Source: Paenibacillus donghaensis | Lineage (GTDB): Bacteria; Bacillota; Bacilli; Paenibacillales; Paenibacillaceae | NCBI RefSeq assembly: GCF_002192415.1 | Contig: NZ_CP021780.1 | Span: 6,820,001-6,884,000 of the forward strand | Direction: 5' to 3' | DNA: 64,000 bases | Shown here: piece after piece, positions 7,848 through 16,446 of the stretch | How positions within the stretch are numbered: the first letter of the stretch is position 1 | Layout: each line of letters begins with the position of its first letter | The notes under the pieces: model-generated | What the model saw: the letters and a program-made list of their open reading frames with translations, nothing else | The model's database searches: none | Told to the model about the DNA's origin: nothing | Made by a program: the position numbers and the translations under genes

Positions 7848-9428
7848 TTGGACACAAATAAGAGAGCATTAAAGCGGCAATTTCTTTTATGCACCATTTG
7901 TTTAAGCTTTATGTTCACTATAGGATTAGCAGCTCATTACTCCGGAAGGGACCACAACCCGAAGGAAGTTCCCGCTTCCCATCCAAATTTGACCTATCGG
8001 GCCAACTATCATTTCACAGCGCCCGACAAGTGGAAAAACGACCCCCAAAGGCCGATTTATTTTGATGGAGCATACCATTACTATTATCTTTATAACCGTG
8101 ATTATCCCACGGGGAATGGCACCGAATGGCGGCATGCGACATCCGTAGATCTGGTGCATTGGACAGATGAAGGGGTCGCTATCCCCAAATATACGAATCC
8201 AAATGGCGATCCCTGGTCAGGGTCAGTCATTGTGGACGAGACAGGCACCGCAGGCTTCGGAAAAGGGGCTCTTGTCGCGATTGTGACTCAGCCCTCCGCT
8301 GGCAGCGGACAGCAGGAACAATATTTATGGTATAGTACCGACCGGGGACAAACATTTACAGCCTACAGCAGCAGACCCGTTCTGCCGAATCCGGGAACAC
8401 CTGATTTTAGAGACCCCAAAATCATCTGGGATGACTTCTCCCGCAAATGGATCATGACCTTGGCGGAAGGCACAAAAATAGGGTTTTATGAGTCTCCGAA
8501 CTTAAAAGATTGGCACTATACAAGCGGTTTCGTAACGGAGAATATCGGACTCGTAGAATGTCCCGATCTGTACCGGATGCGTGCGGACGACGGAACCTAT
8601 AAATGGGTGCTTGGCGTCAGTGCCAACGGCAAATCATCAGGAAAGCCAAATACCTACGCCTACTGGACCGGAGACTTTGACGGAAAGGCATTTCACCCCG
8701 ATCTCCAGGAACCACTGTGGCTGGATTACGGCTATGATTGGTACGGTGCCGTAACATTTGAAGATGGGATCAGCAGGGATCAAACTAGTCATCGTTACGC
8801 TTTAGCCTGGATGAACAATTGGGATTATGCCCATAATACACCGACACTGCGGGAAGGCTTCAACGGTATGGACTCGATTGTTCGTCAAATTGAACTTAAA
8901 CCGGTAGGCGATGGCACTTATCATCTTGTTTCGCAACCGCTTGAAGCCTTAAGTCAAATGGCGGATTCAACGGTTTCATATCAACAAATCGATGTAAATG
9001 GCTCTGAAACGCTTCCTTTCACAGGAAATTCGTACGAGCTTGACGCCGATATCACTTGGTCAGAGATCAAGAATGTGGGACTCAGACTTCGGGAATCATC
9101 CGATAAAAACCGTCATGTTGATGTTGGAGTTTCTGTAAAAGGCGGGTACACTTATGTCAATCGGGCCTATACGGGGCACCCCGACAAAAGCGAGGAAAAT
9201 CTGGAAAGCACGGCTCCCTTCGATGTAAGCAAGAAGAAAGTTCATCTGAAGATTTTTGTCGATAAAACGAGCGTCGAAGTCTTTATTGATGATGGAACCA
9301 TAGTGTATTCCAGTCTCATTTTCCCTGAATTAAACGATCAAGGAATCACCCTGTTCTCCGAGGGCGGCACAGCGATTTTTAGAAATATTGTGATCAAGCC
9401 GTTCTACAAAACGCTACTGACATCTTGA
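7848..9428 (+). CDS. levB: GH32 levanase (LevB-like endolevanase)
   Basis: Secreted or membrane-anchored fructan hydrolase, 526 residues. An N-terminal hydrophobic segment (FLLCTICLSFMFTIGLAA) is followed by the GH32 beta-propeller with the nucleophile motif WKNDPQ, FRDPK and the acid/base VECPDLY, then a C-terminal beta-sandwich. In B. subtilis the gene after sacB is levB (endolevanase), the same order as here. The start is a TTG four bases after the sacB stop with no good ribosome site, so translational coupling to sacB is likely. The last codons (KTLLTS) are encoded inside a sequence duplicated from the 3' end of the WYL regulator gene at 36.8 kb, so the extreme C-terminus may not be the ancestral one. 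Confidence 0.88.
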   Translation: MDTNKRALKRQFLLCTICLSFMFTIGLAAHYSGRDHNPKEVPASHPNLTYRANYHFTAPDKWKNDPQRPIYFDGAYHYYYLYNRDYPTGNGTEWRHATSVDLVHWTDEGVAIPKYTNPNGDPWSGSVIVDETGTAGFGKGALVAIVTQPSAGSGQQEQYLWYSTDRGQTFTAYSSRPVLPNPGTPDFRDPKIIWDDFSRKWIMTLAEGTKIGFYESPNLKDWHYTSGFVTENIGLVECPDLYRMRADDGTYKWVLGVSANGKSSGKPNTYAYWTGDFDGKAFHPDLQEPLWLDYGYDWYGAVTFEDGISRDQTSHRYALAWMNNWDYAHNTPTLREGFNGMDSIVRQIELKPVGDGTYHLVSQPLEALSQMADSTVSYQQIDVNGSETLPFTGNSYELDADITWSEIKNVGLRLRESSDKNRHVDVGVSVKGGYTYVNRAYTGHPDKSEENLESTAPFDVSKKKVHLKIFVDKTSVEVFIDDGTIVYSSLIFPELNDQGITLFSEGGTAIFRNIVIKPFYKTLLTS

Positions 9429-9443
9429 TGTCAGTAGCGTTTT
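9408..9443 (+). terminator. bidirectional Rho-independent terminator after levB
   Basis: AAAACGCTACTGACAT pairs perfectly with ATGTCAGTAGCGTTTT around a 4-nt loop; T-runs flank both sides. The levB stop codon (9426-9428) lies inside the hairpin. It would also terminate minus-strand transcription leaving the gene that ends at 9479. Confidence 0.9.
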
Positions 9444-9463
9444 AACATGTTCTCCAGTTCGTC
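9408..9463. repeat. 56-bp duplication of the WYL-regulator 3' end, copy 1
   Basis: This stretch equals 36779-36834 except in the terminator loop. On the minus strand it encodes the last residues of the WYL regulator (DELENMLKRY and stop) plus its terminator. No other part of that gene is present here, so this is a scar or a moved terminator, not a second gene. Confidence 0.85.
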
Positions 9464-9478
9464 CATAAGGAGCCGGGT

Positions 9479-11227
9479 TTACTCCCTTATCATGGAAGGA
9501 GATAGGGTGATAGTAAACATCTTGTCGAACGGGGTCATAAAGTTGACCAGCACCACCTTGCAGTTATCCTGCAGCTTCGCCTCGCGCACTGTGGCCGCCA
9601 GATGGCCCAGCTCGCCCCCCGTCAATTCAATCCAATCCTCACCACAGGTATACCGCAGGATACCACCGCTCCAGAGATAGCAGCCCTCTTCTGTAGGCTG
9701 CAGCTCTCCGGAAGTGAAGCTTCCTTCCTTCCCAAAAATGAAAGACAGCTGAGTCATGACCTCCCCCGGCTTATCACCATGCAGCCGGAGTGTCCAGCCC
9801 TCGTCAGTGCGCTGAACCTCCGTCTCTACACGGAACGTCTGTTCATGGGTAAGTGGGCGGCTCTGGTGCGGGAGTAAATACCACGGACTTACCGACGCCC
9901 CGGAGGTTTGCGGAAGCCATGCTCCTTCAACTGGACCGTAATAACCCTTCTTCTGCTCTCCTGCCAGGCGGTATCCTTCGGGCAGCTTGGTCATCTCCTG
10001 CATTGGCACATACCCTGGGTAAAAGTAAGAAGCCAGCTGCACGGCCAACAGCCTCACGGCACCGTGGCGGAGCGCAAAAAAGGATGGCGTCTCCGTAATC
10101 AGCGTCACACTGGTGTCGCCGTCCCTGAAACGGGCAACCGGTGCCCCGAAATCCGTATGCAGCCGGCTGTGGTAAATCCGCCCCTGATGACCGGCGGCCT
10201 CCATATTCTGCAGATAGCTATACCGCAGAAAATCACCGTTCAATATTTGCTCATATTTCACGGGCAGGGCCGCTGAGGCCTCGAACGGCTGCTGCAACTC
10301 CGGCTCCAGCAGCATCCGCACAAGCACGTTGACGGAGCAGACACCCGGATCAACAAGCGCCCGGCCGGCCCATTCAGCCATGCCCGCAAGCAGTGCATCC
10401 CTGTCGGAACGGGCCAGAATCGCATAAGGCAAATAATACGGAGACAGATCGTGATAGCTTCCCAGATCCTGCCGTCCAGAATAATCGGTCACGACCTCGC
10501 CGCTAGGATGAACCAGATAGACCATCATCTGCAAATTTAGACGGACCGGGTCCAGCAGCTCCGGCCGGTCCAGCAGACGGGCGGCGTGAATCAGCATAAT
10601 GTCGCTAACTGCGCTGTAAATGCCGTTGCTCCGCTCCGTCCATTCCCCGTCCGGGGTAATGTCCATCCCTTCCGCCAGCCATTGATCGGCCCGCTCAGCA
10701 GCCTCTTCCAGTCCAAACAGCTCATGCAGAAATCCCAGTGCTGCGCATAGTACCCAGCGGTGATTCGGCGTGTGGCATCCCCCTGTAAGCATGACGGGGA
10801 CGGTCCGCTTCAGAAACAGCCTCATGTTATTCAGCACCGGCTTCAGCGGCTCCCAGTCCTGCCGAGCCAGCAATTGGTACAGCTGGGCGTAGCCGACAAT
10901 GACAAAGGCCGTATCCGGCGGAGAGTGATAGTTCGTCCAGCCTGGAGAGATAGAGCCGTCCTCGTGCTGGGCGCGCAGCACGAACTCCGTCGCCAGCAGC
11001 AGCCGCGCCAGCAGCCGCTCATCCCGATAATATGTAGAATCGGGATTGGCCAGAGCCGCTCCCCAATAACACATATCGGTCGGCGTGCCTGTCGTATGAT
11101 TGACCCAGGCAATACCCGTACCCGGGTCAATCGTCCCTCCATAATAACGGCTCACTGGGTCGAGCACCTGCCGGAACAGCCCTCCCTCTACCGCTCTGTC
11201 ATTACTTTCCACCAGTTGCTTGTACAT
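9479..11227 (-). CDS. uncharacterised 582-residue protein of a carbohydrate locus, possibly an (alpha/alpha)-toroid enzyme
   Basis: I do not recognise a named family. There is no signal peptide, so it is probably cytosolic. The N-terminal two thirds are helical and rich in Trp, Tyr and His (GTPTDMCYWGAAL, DGSISPGWTNYHSPPDTAF, GCHTPNHRWVLCAAL, SYHDLSPYYLPYAI), the look of an (alpha/alpha)-barrel such as heparinase II/III-like or GH88/GH105-like proteins. The C-terminal third is beta-rich. It is the last gene of the minus unit holding the LplABC-like importer and the TIM-barrel isomerase, so it probably acts on the imported oligosaccharide. Hydrolase or lyase cannot be decided from sequence. 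Confidence 0.8.
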   Translation of the reverse strand: MYKQLVESNDRAVEGGLFRQVLDPVSRYYGGTIDPGTGIAWVNHTTGTPTDMCYWGAALANPDSTYYRDERLLARLLLATEFVLRAQHEDGSISPGWTNYHSPPDTAFVIVGYAQLYQLLARQDWEPLKPVLNNMRLFLKRTVPVMLTGGCHTPNHRWVLCAALGFLHELFGLEEAAERADQWLAEGMDITPDGEWTERSNGIYSAVSDIMLIHAARLLDRPELLDPVRLNLQMMVYLVHPSGEVVTDYSGRQDLGSYHDLSPYYLPYAILARSDRDALLAGMAEWAGRALVDPGVCSVNVLVRMLLEPELQQPFEASAALPVKYEQILNGDFLRYSYLQNMEAAGHQGRIYHSRLHTDFGAPVARFRDGDTSVTLITETPSFFALRHGAVRLLAVQLASYFYPGYVPMQEMTKLPEGYRLAGEQKKGYYGPVEGAWLPQTSGASVSPWYLLPHQSRPLTHEQTFRVETEVQRTDEGWTLRLHGDKPGEVMTQLSFIFGKEGSFTSGELQPTEEGCYLWSGGILRYTCGEDWIELTGGELGHLAATVREAKLQDNCKVVLVNFMTPFDKMFTITLSPSMIRE

Positions 11228-11297
11228 TGTATTCCCTCCAAGTTAAACATTCTGCTTCATGTCCGGGCGGTGCCAGGCTCCTTAAGACGTCAGTGGC

Positions 11298-12242
11298 CTA
11301 TCCTCTGCCCGCCAGCTTGGCAGCAAGCAGGCGATGACTTTCATGGATTTCTTCCGGCTTACAGGCCGCCTTCAGCTCATACACCTTGACCTGTGCCCGC
11401 TCAATCATCGGTAAATAGGCATCATAGAAATCCATATTCTTGCTGTTCACATAGGGGCACCAGTGGTCGGAGAGACCGATGGTCTCATGAATGTGGACGC
11501 CCACAATATCATCCATCAGACCTTCCATTTCTCCCACACTGTCGTACAGACCCAGACGGTCCATCATAATAGCATGACCGGTATCATACCATATGCCCAC
11601 AGGGGCACCCTTTAGCGCTCTGATAATCGTCTTGGCTTCCGCGAGCGTCGGAATCTGCTGTGGCTTGGAGCGTGTTTCGATGCCAAAGCGGACGTTTAAG
11701 CCCTTAGAAGCGGCCCGGTTGCATACTTCATCCAGGCTTTCGATAATTGTCTGCACATAACTGGAGCTGTAGGCTTCCCGCCGCTCCATCAGCTCCGCCC
11801 ATTTGCTGCGGTAAGCTTCCGAATCTCTGCCCTGTCCGCTGTAGATTTGCTCCAGCTCTTTGCTGATATCATTAGGAAAAGGTACTTCACCAGGATGCAC
11901 AACAACAGCCTCGCCACCATAACGCTGGGCGTATTCGGCTGAGCCGACCAGCAGCTCAATCGCCCGCTGCCGCTTCTCCTCATTCTCGAAGCCGAGCAGC
12001 ACAGAATCGGTGCCGTAATCGGGGTCCGGGACATGGGGAAAGGTGTTGTGAACACTGGATATTCCAATCTCTCCCCGCTCGATCATCGGCTCGATGGTGG
12101 TCAGCATTTCCTTAGTCACATTGTAGTTCAGTTCCACCCGGCGAAAGCCCAGATTGCGGATTTCCTCCAGCATCCCGCTGCCGACAGTATGGCGCTTAAT
12201 ATTCCAGCAAGTTGAGAATGAGAATGCTCCTTTGTCCTCCAT
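11298..12242 (-). CDS. sugar phosphate isomerase/epimerase-like TIM barrel
   Basis: Cytosolic protein of 314 residues from the xylose-isomerase-like TIM-barrel superfamily. Visible strand-end motifs include GISSVHNTFPH, AVVVHPGEV, FGIETRS, GIWYDTGHAI and GVHIHET; the E, D-H and H residues in the last three match the divalent-metal ligands of this fold. The start has AAGGAGAA seven bases upstream. It sits between the permease genes and the 582-residue protein, so an isomerase or epimerase step in use of the imported sugar is likely. The exact reaction is unknown. Confidence 0.85.
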   Translation of the reverse strand: MEDKGAFSFSTCWNIKRHTVGSGMLEEIRNLGFRRVELNYNVTKEMLTTIEPMIERGEIGISSVHNTFPHVPDPDYGTDSVLLGFENEEKRQRAIELLVGSAEYAQRYGGEAVVVHPGEVPFPNDISKELEQIYSGQGRDSEAYRSKWAELMERREAYSSSYVQTIIESLDEVCNRAASKGLNVRFGIETRSKPQQIPTLAEAKTIIRALKGAPVGIWYDTGHAIMMDRLGLYDSVGEMEGLMDDIVGVHIHETIGLSDHWCPYVNSKNMDFYDAYLPMIERAQVKVYELKAACKPEEIHESHRLLAAKLAGRG

Positions 12243-12274
12243 AACTGTGTTCTCCTTTTTCTATACCTTAGGGT

Positions 12275-13147
12275 TCAGCCTTTGACAGCACCAAGCATGA
12301 CGCCGCTGACGAAATATTTCTGCAGCCATGGATAGACGGCAAGGATCGGTACCGTGGCGAAGATGACGGTGGCCGCCTTAAGGCTCTCCGGTGTCAGCGC
12401 GGTCCGGTTAGCTCCTTCCATCTGTGTCAGTTCAGATACCATATTGTTCTGCACCATCTGGAACAGCTTAAGCTGGAGCGGATACAGGTCCGGATTATTG
12501 ATATACATCAGGGAATCCTGGAAGCCGTTCCACCTTCCGACCGCATAGAAGAGGGACAGTGTAGCCATAACCGGCATGGATAACGGCAATACAATTTTCA
12601 TGAGTGTATAGAAATGGGAGCTGCCGTCGATTTCGGCCGACTCCTCCAGGCTGGGAGGGATATTATTGAAGAAAGAAATGAGAATAATCAGGTTAAAGGG
12701 ACTGACCAATCCGGGCAGAATAAGCGACCAGACCGAATTGAGCATGTGCAGGTCACGGATCAGCAAATACTCGGGAATGATGCCACCGCTGAAGAACATG
12801 GTAATGATGATTACATACATGAAGAATTTGCGGCCCTTCAGATTAGTTTTGGTCAGCGGATAGCTTGCTGCGATCGTGAAGAGCATACATAACACCGTTG
12901 TAGCAAACGTAAGCACAATGGTGAAGATGAGCGAGCGAATCATCGCATTATCAGAAAAAACTTTAATGTAGGCATCCCAGTTCACTTCAATGGGAAAAAT
13001 CGTTACTTCTCCGGAAGTGATTGCCCGGTTGGAACTGAGCGACACCGCAATCACATGTAAAAACGGAGCCAGACAGAACAAAACGAACAAGGCAACAAAC
13101 ACAATATTGACGATATCGAATATCCGGTTTGAGGTACGTTCACTCAT
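12275..13147 (-). CDS. carbohydrate ABC transporter permease (LplC/YtcP class)
   Basis: Second membrane subunit of a CUT1-type sugar importer, 290 residues with about six membrane segments. The EAA-loop region EESAEIDGSSHFYTLMKIVLP and the C-terminal YFVSGVMLGAVKG are characteristic of the YtcP/LplC family common in Paenibacillus. GGCGGAG precedes the ATG. It follows the partner permease by about 25 bp. No ATPase is encoded nearby; these importers normally share the MsmX ATPase made elsewhere. Confidence 0.93.
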   Translation of the reverse strand: MSERTSNRIFDIVNIVFVALFVLFCLAPFLHVIAVSLSSNRAITSGEVTIFPIEVNWDAYIKVFSDNAMIRSLIFTIVLTFATTVLCMLFTIAASYPLTKTNLKGRKFFMYVIIITMFFSGGIIPEYLLIRDLHMLNSVWSLILPGLVSPFNLIILISFFNNIPPSLEESAEIDGSSHFYTLMKIVLPLSMPVMATLSLFYAVGRWNGFQDSLMYINNPDLYPLQLKLFQMVQNNMVSELTQMEGANRTALTPESLKAATVIFATVPILAVYPWLQKYFVSGVMLGAVKG

Positions 13148-13172
13148 AGCACTCCGCCTCCTTCCTTCTTTA

Positions 13173-14075
13173 TCATAGAATACCGTCTCCGGTCACTTTT
13201 TTCGAAATATAGTTGGAGCCAAGGATGAACACCAGCCCTACCACCGCCTGGAACAATCCGACTACGGTAGCCAGCGTATATTGCCCGGATTCCATACCGA
13301 TCCGGTACACAAAGGTGCTGAGCACATCGGAATATTCACGTACCGCTGTATTCCCGATAATGTAGGGACGGTCAAAGCCGATGGTGACCATTTTTCCAAT
13401 ATTGAGAATAAGCAGCGTCACGATGGTTGGTTTAATACTGGGAAGCGTAATATAACGGATCTTCTTGAGCCTGGTTGCTCCATCTACTTCAGCAGCTTCA
13501 AACAGCTCCTTGTTGACACCGGTCAACGCTGCCAGGTAGAGGATGGTTCCCCAGCCGGCACTTTGCCAGATACCTGTGAACAGATAAGTAATCAGCCACG
13601 GGTTTTTCTCCGTCAAGAATGGAATAGGATTTAGTCCCATGCCCTCCAGAACACCGTTCACCATACCGGACTGGTTGCCGAATAATTGATATACGATCCC
13701 CCCGATGATCACCCAGGAAATAAAGTGCGGGATATACAGGATGGTCTGCGATATTTTTTTGAACCATACCGACTTAATTTCATACAGCATAATAGCCAGT
13801 ATAATTGGAGCCGGGAAGGAGACGAGTAAATCCAGAAAATTGAGCATAAAGGTATTGCGCAGGGTAGTGTAGAACTCCCTCATTCCAAAAACCTCGCGGA
13901 AGGCGTCAAAGCCGATCCACTCACTGCCTCCGATTCCTTTAAACAAATTGAAATCCTTAAAGGCAATCTGCACGCCATACATTGGACCATAACGGAAAAT
14001 CAGGAAATATATAATAGGCAGCGATAGCAGCGCGTATAGTTGCCAATACCGTCTAAAGTATGTCGCTTTGCTCAA
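13173..14075 (-). CDS. carbohydrate ABC transporter permease (LplB/YteP class)
   Basis: First membrane subunit of the importer, 300 residues. It has the family start (LYALLSLPIIYFLIFRYGPMYGVQIAFKDF in part), an EAA loop FEAAEVDGATRLKKIRYITLP and the C-terminal NYISKKVTGDGIL. Translation starts at a TTG with GGAGG eight bases upstream. A GC-rich hairpin separates it from the upstream binding-protein gene, a common arrangement for making more binding protein than permease. Confidence 0.93.
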   Translation of the reverse strand: MSKATYFRRYWQLYALLSLPIIYFLIFRYGPMYGVQIAFKDFNLFKGIGGSEWIGFDAFREVFGMREFYTTLRNTFMLNFLDLLVSFPAPIILAIMLYEIKSVWFKKISQTILYIPHFISWVIIGGIVYQLFGNQSGMVNGVLEGMGLNPIPFLTEKNPWLITYLFTGIWQSAGWGTILYLAALTGVNKELFEAAEVDGATRLKKIRYITLPSIKPTIVTLLILNIGKMVTIGFDRPYIIGNTAVREYSDVLSTFVYRIGMESGQYTLATVVGLFQAVVGLVFILGSNYISKKVTGDGIL

Positions 14076-14094
14076 GTCGGTTTCCTCCTATGGA

Positions 14095-14135
14095 GAAAAC
14101 CCGGATGGAGCGGCAACCACTTCCCCCGGGTTTTC
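14095..14135 (-). terminator. hairpin between the binding-protein and permease genes
   Basis: GAAAACCCGG (14095-14104) pairs with CCGGGTTTTC (14126-14135). The T-tract is short, so partial read-through or 3'-end stabilisation of the binding-protein mRNA is more likely than full termination. Confidence 0.65.
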
Positions 14136-14148
14136 ACTTCATATTTAT

Positions 14149-15762
14149 TTATTGAGCCGGTAGTTCCTTAAGCGCCTGCTCCAGCTCTTGTTGCAGCTTA
14201 TCTCCACCCAAAGACATGAAATCCTTCATTTCCTGCTCGTAAGTGGCTTCAAATTGCTCCGGCTTGACCATCGCCGTCTTTACAATAATCACGCCGAGTT
14301 TGTCATTGAGTGTGTTGCCGTATTGCGCTTCCGCTTCAATCGGCTTGCCGAAGACGAGCGGTCCGACCGTATCCGTGTTGGCGATAGCGATAGATTGCTT
14401 CAGCATTTCCTGGTTGCGTTCAGGGAAGCCCATCACCCATGCTTTTTCGTTGGTAGCCTGGTCGCCGATGTTTTTGCCGTTGGAGATAATGGCCGTGTCA
14501 CCGGCGTTAAACAAACGGTCGGCAAACTCCTGGGGGACATCTGCTTTGACTACCGGAATGCCGTCTTCCATGTCATAGTTCTCACCTTCGACTCCGTTTT
14601 GCAGGTTGATCAGATTATTGTCCGAGGCCATCCAATCGAGATACTTAATCGCTTCTACGGCACGCTTGCTGCTCTTCGGAATCATGAGGTACATACCGTT
14701 GGAGGCATAGCGGGATTTAATATGCTTATTGTCAACGTTGGCGTTGGTTAAGATGTCTACGGGAAGCACCTTGCTGCCCTCCACATTTTTGTAGAGATTA
14801 TCCAGGGTACCATCGGCATAGAACAGGACATCCACATCCTCCGACCAGTAGCCTACATTGCCGTTCTGGATATCCTTGGCCAACTGGGTCTTATCCTCGT
14901 CCAGACTGAAATCCTTGCTGACCATTCCTTCGTTGTAGAGCTTGTTCAGAAATTGCAAGGCATCCTTGAAGCCTTCGTGAAGCGGCAGCTCATAACGCTG
15001 ACTGTAGGTCAGATCGCCGCTGATCGGCTTCATGAAGGAATAAATCAGCGTTTCATACTGAGCCGGAGCCAGCGCCATGCCCATCGGGATGTTTTTGCTG
15101 CCAAGATTGCCCGGATCCTTCTCTTTAAACGCTTTCAAAGTTGTATACAGCTCATCGGTCGTCGTTGGCATAGGCAAACCCAGTTTATCCAGCCAATCTT
15201 GGCGGATGTAAGAGCTGTAGCGGCCTGTGATCGCCCGTTTACCCGGGATCGCGTACTGCTGACCTTCAAGCTGGCCGAATGTCAGTGTATCCTCACCAAT
15301 AAATTTCTTCAGGTTGGGGCCATGCTCATTGAGCAGTTCACCGACATCGGTCAGGCCGCCCTGCTGGGCGTAGCGGTAAAATACGCTGGAATCATAAGTA
15401 AATACGATATCAGGTACATCGGTATTGCTCGCCATCAAAACGTTCAGCTTCGTTATTTCCTCAGAGCGCTGAATGGGTACAAATTCGACATCAATGTTAT
15501 TCGGATCGCCGAACCGTTCCTGCACCAGTTTAGTCAAATAGTTGTTGGTAATGGTATAAGGCGCCGGGCTGTTGCCGCGGTCAAACACTTCCACCTTCAA
15601 CTTAACGCGCTTGGCGCTTTCCCCTTCTGCCGCCGCCCCCCCGTTTGCCTTGTTATTATCAGAATTGGAGGAACACCCTGCCAGCAGGGAAATACCCATC
15701 ACTGCGGTCAATCCGATTCCGATTGCCTTCTTCAGAACTCCTTGGTGTACGTTCACTGTCAT
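14149..15762 (-). CDS. sugar ABC transporter substrate-binding lipoprotein (LplA/LipO class)
   Basis: Extracellular lipoprotein of 537 residues. The signal peptide ends in the lipobox LLAGC (VMGISLLAGCSSNSDNN), with a Ser/Asn-rich linker. The large size, the VKLKVEVFDRG start and the SRYASNGMYLMIPKSSK region fit the long LplA-type binding proteins of Paenibacillus that bind oligosaccharides and pair with LplB/LplC permeases. GGAG lies before the ATG. It is the first gene after the AraC-type sensor-regulator, which probably controls it. Confidence 0.92.
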   Translation of the reverse strand: MTVNVHQGVLKKAIGIGLTAVMGISLLAGCSSNSDNNKANGGAAAEGESAKRVKLKVEVFDRGNSPAPYTITNNYLTKLVQERFGDPNNIDVEFVPIQRSEEITKLNVLMASNTDVPDIVFTYDSSVFYRYAQQGGLTDVGELLNEHGPNLKKFIGEDTLTFGQLEGQQYAIPGKRAITGRYSSYIRQDWLDKLGLPMPTTTDELYTTLKAFKEKDPGNLGSKNIPMGMALAPAQYETLIYSFMKPISGDLTYSQRYELPLHEGFKDALQFLNKLYNEGMVSKDFSLDEDKTQLAKDIQNGNVGYWSEDVDVLFYADGTLDNLYKNVEGSKVLPVDILTNANVDNKHIKSRYASNGMYLMIPKSSKRAVEAIKYLDWMASDNNLINLQNGVEGENYDMEDGIPVVKADVPQEFADRLFNAGDTAIISNGKNIGDQATNEKAWVMGFPERNQEMLKQSIAIANTDTVGPLVFGKPIEAEAQYGNTLNDKLGVIIVKTAMVKPEQFEATYEQEMKDFMSLGGDKLQQELEQALKELPAQ

Positions 15763-16035
15763 TTTTCCATCTCCTTCGCCTTTCAGGCTTTAATGGTGAC
15801 TTTATGATCCCCCAACCTTGAACCCTGTCCGTCCCTAGCGGAATCCATTTCACATGATGTTTATTCGCTGTGCTACTGGGCCGCTTGTTGTTCCGGATGC
15901 CCACAGTATTTCATGAATTTCAGGGGTTTGACAATAAACCTGTTTCGGATATTCCCCTTGCTGCAAATTCGGACTTCCAGTTTATCCATACAACTATTTT
16001 CGTGGGATAAACCGCTTTCACAAAGGCGGATCGAT

Positions 16036-16075
16036 CCCTCTCAAACCCTCCCTTCCAAGGGAGGGTTTGAGAGGG
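16036..16075. repeat. 40-nt near-perfect palindrome
   Basis: Two 19-base arms (left arm begins CCCTCTCAAACCC) surround a 2-base centre. It can form a very stable hairpin on either strand but lacks a flanking T-run, so it is not a canonical terminator. It may stabilise the 3' end of the regulator mRNA. Confidence 0.85.
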
Positions 16076-16230
16076 TTGCACCCTCTGGACACCTGCAAGT
16101 TTGGCGAATAAGTCTGGCGGTACTGTGTTTAGGAGGCTGGGAGGAGGGAGCGCTTATCCCTGCGGGACCGCTTGAACGCCGCCGGGGGCGGCACGCTATC
16201 CCTGACGGGATGCGCGCCGGAGGCTAGGGT

Positions 16231-16435
16231 CAAAGGCGGGCTGTTCCTTCGGAATGCGCAAGATCTTAAGGGCAACGGCGGGCTGTTCCTTCGGAATGCG
16301 CAAGACCCTTAAGATCAAAGGCGGGCTGTTCCTTCGGAATGCGCAAGACCCTTAAGATCAAAAGCGGCTGTTCCTTCGGAATGCGCAAGATCTTAAGGGC
16401 AAAGAGGGGCTGATCCTGCGGAATGTGCAAGACCT
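16231..16435. repeat. tandem array of about five 43-bp units
   Basis: Unit core GGCTGTTCCTTCGGAATGCG followed by CAAGA and CTTAAG. Units start near 16231, 16273, 16316, 16359 and 16401; the fifth is diverged and shortened. The array begins 12 bp after the regulator stop codon, on its downstream side. Units alternate between two junction forms (GATCTTAAGGG and GACCCTTAAGAT), which are reverse complements of each other around CTTAAG, so small inverted repeats recur through the array. Confidence 0.9.
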
Positions 16436-16446
16436 TGGCGTGCGGT

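Larger units (their letters stand above)
15763..16446. other. 684-bp intergenic region with a long palindrome and a tandem array
   Basis: It lies between the AraC-type regulator (ends 16447) and the binding-protein gene (starts 15762), both on the minus strand. It holds the 40-nt palindrome and the 43-bp tandem repeat listed separately, and presumably the binding-protein promoter in its left 270 bp, where no clear -35/-10 pair was found. The central part 16076-16230 is GC-rich with smaller inverted repeats. No credible gene. Confidence 0.6.

Noticed and set aside
16231..16435. Tandem 43-bp repeats as a CRISPR array
   Set aside because: Units are contiguous with no unique spacers, and no cas genes are present; it is a simple tandem repeat.
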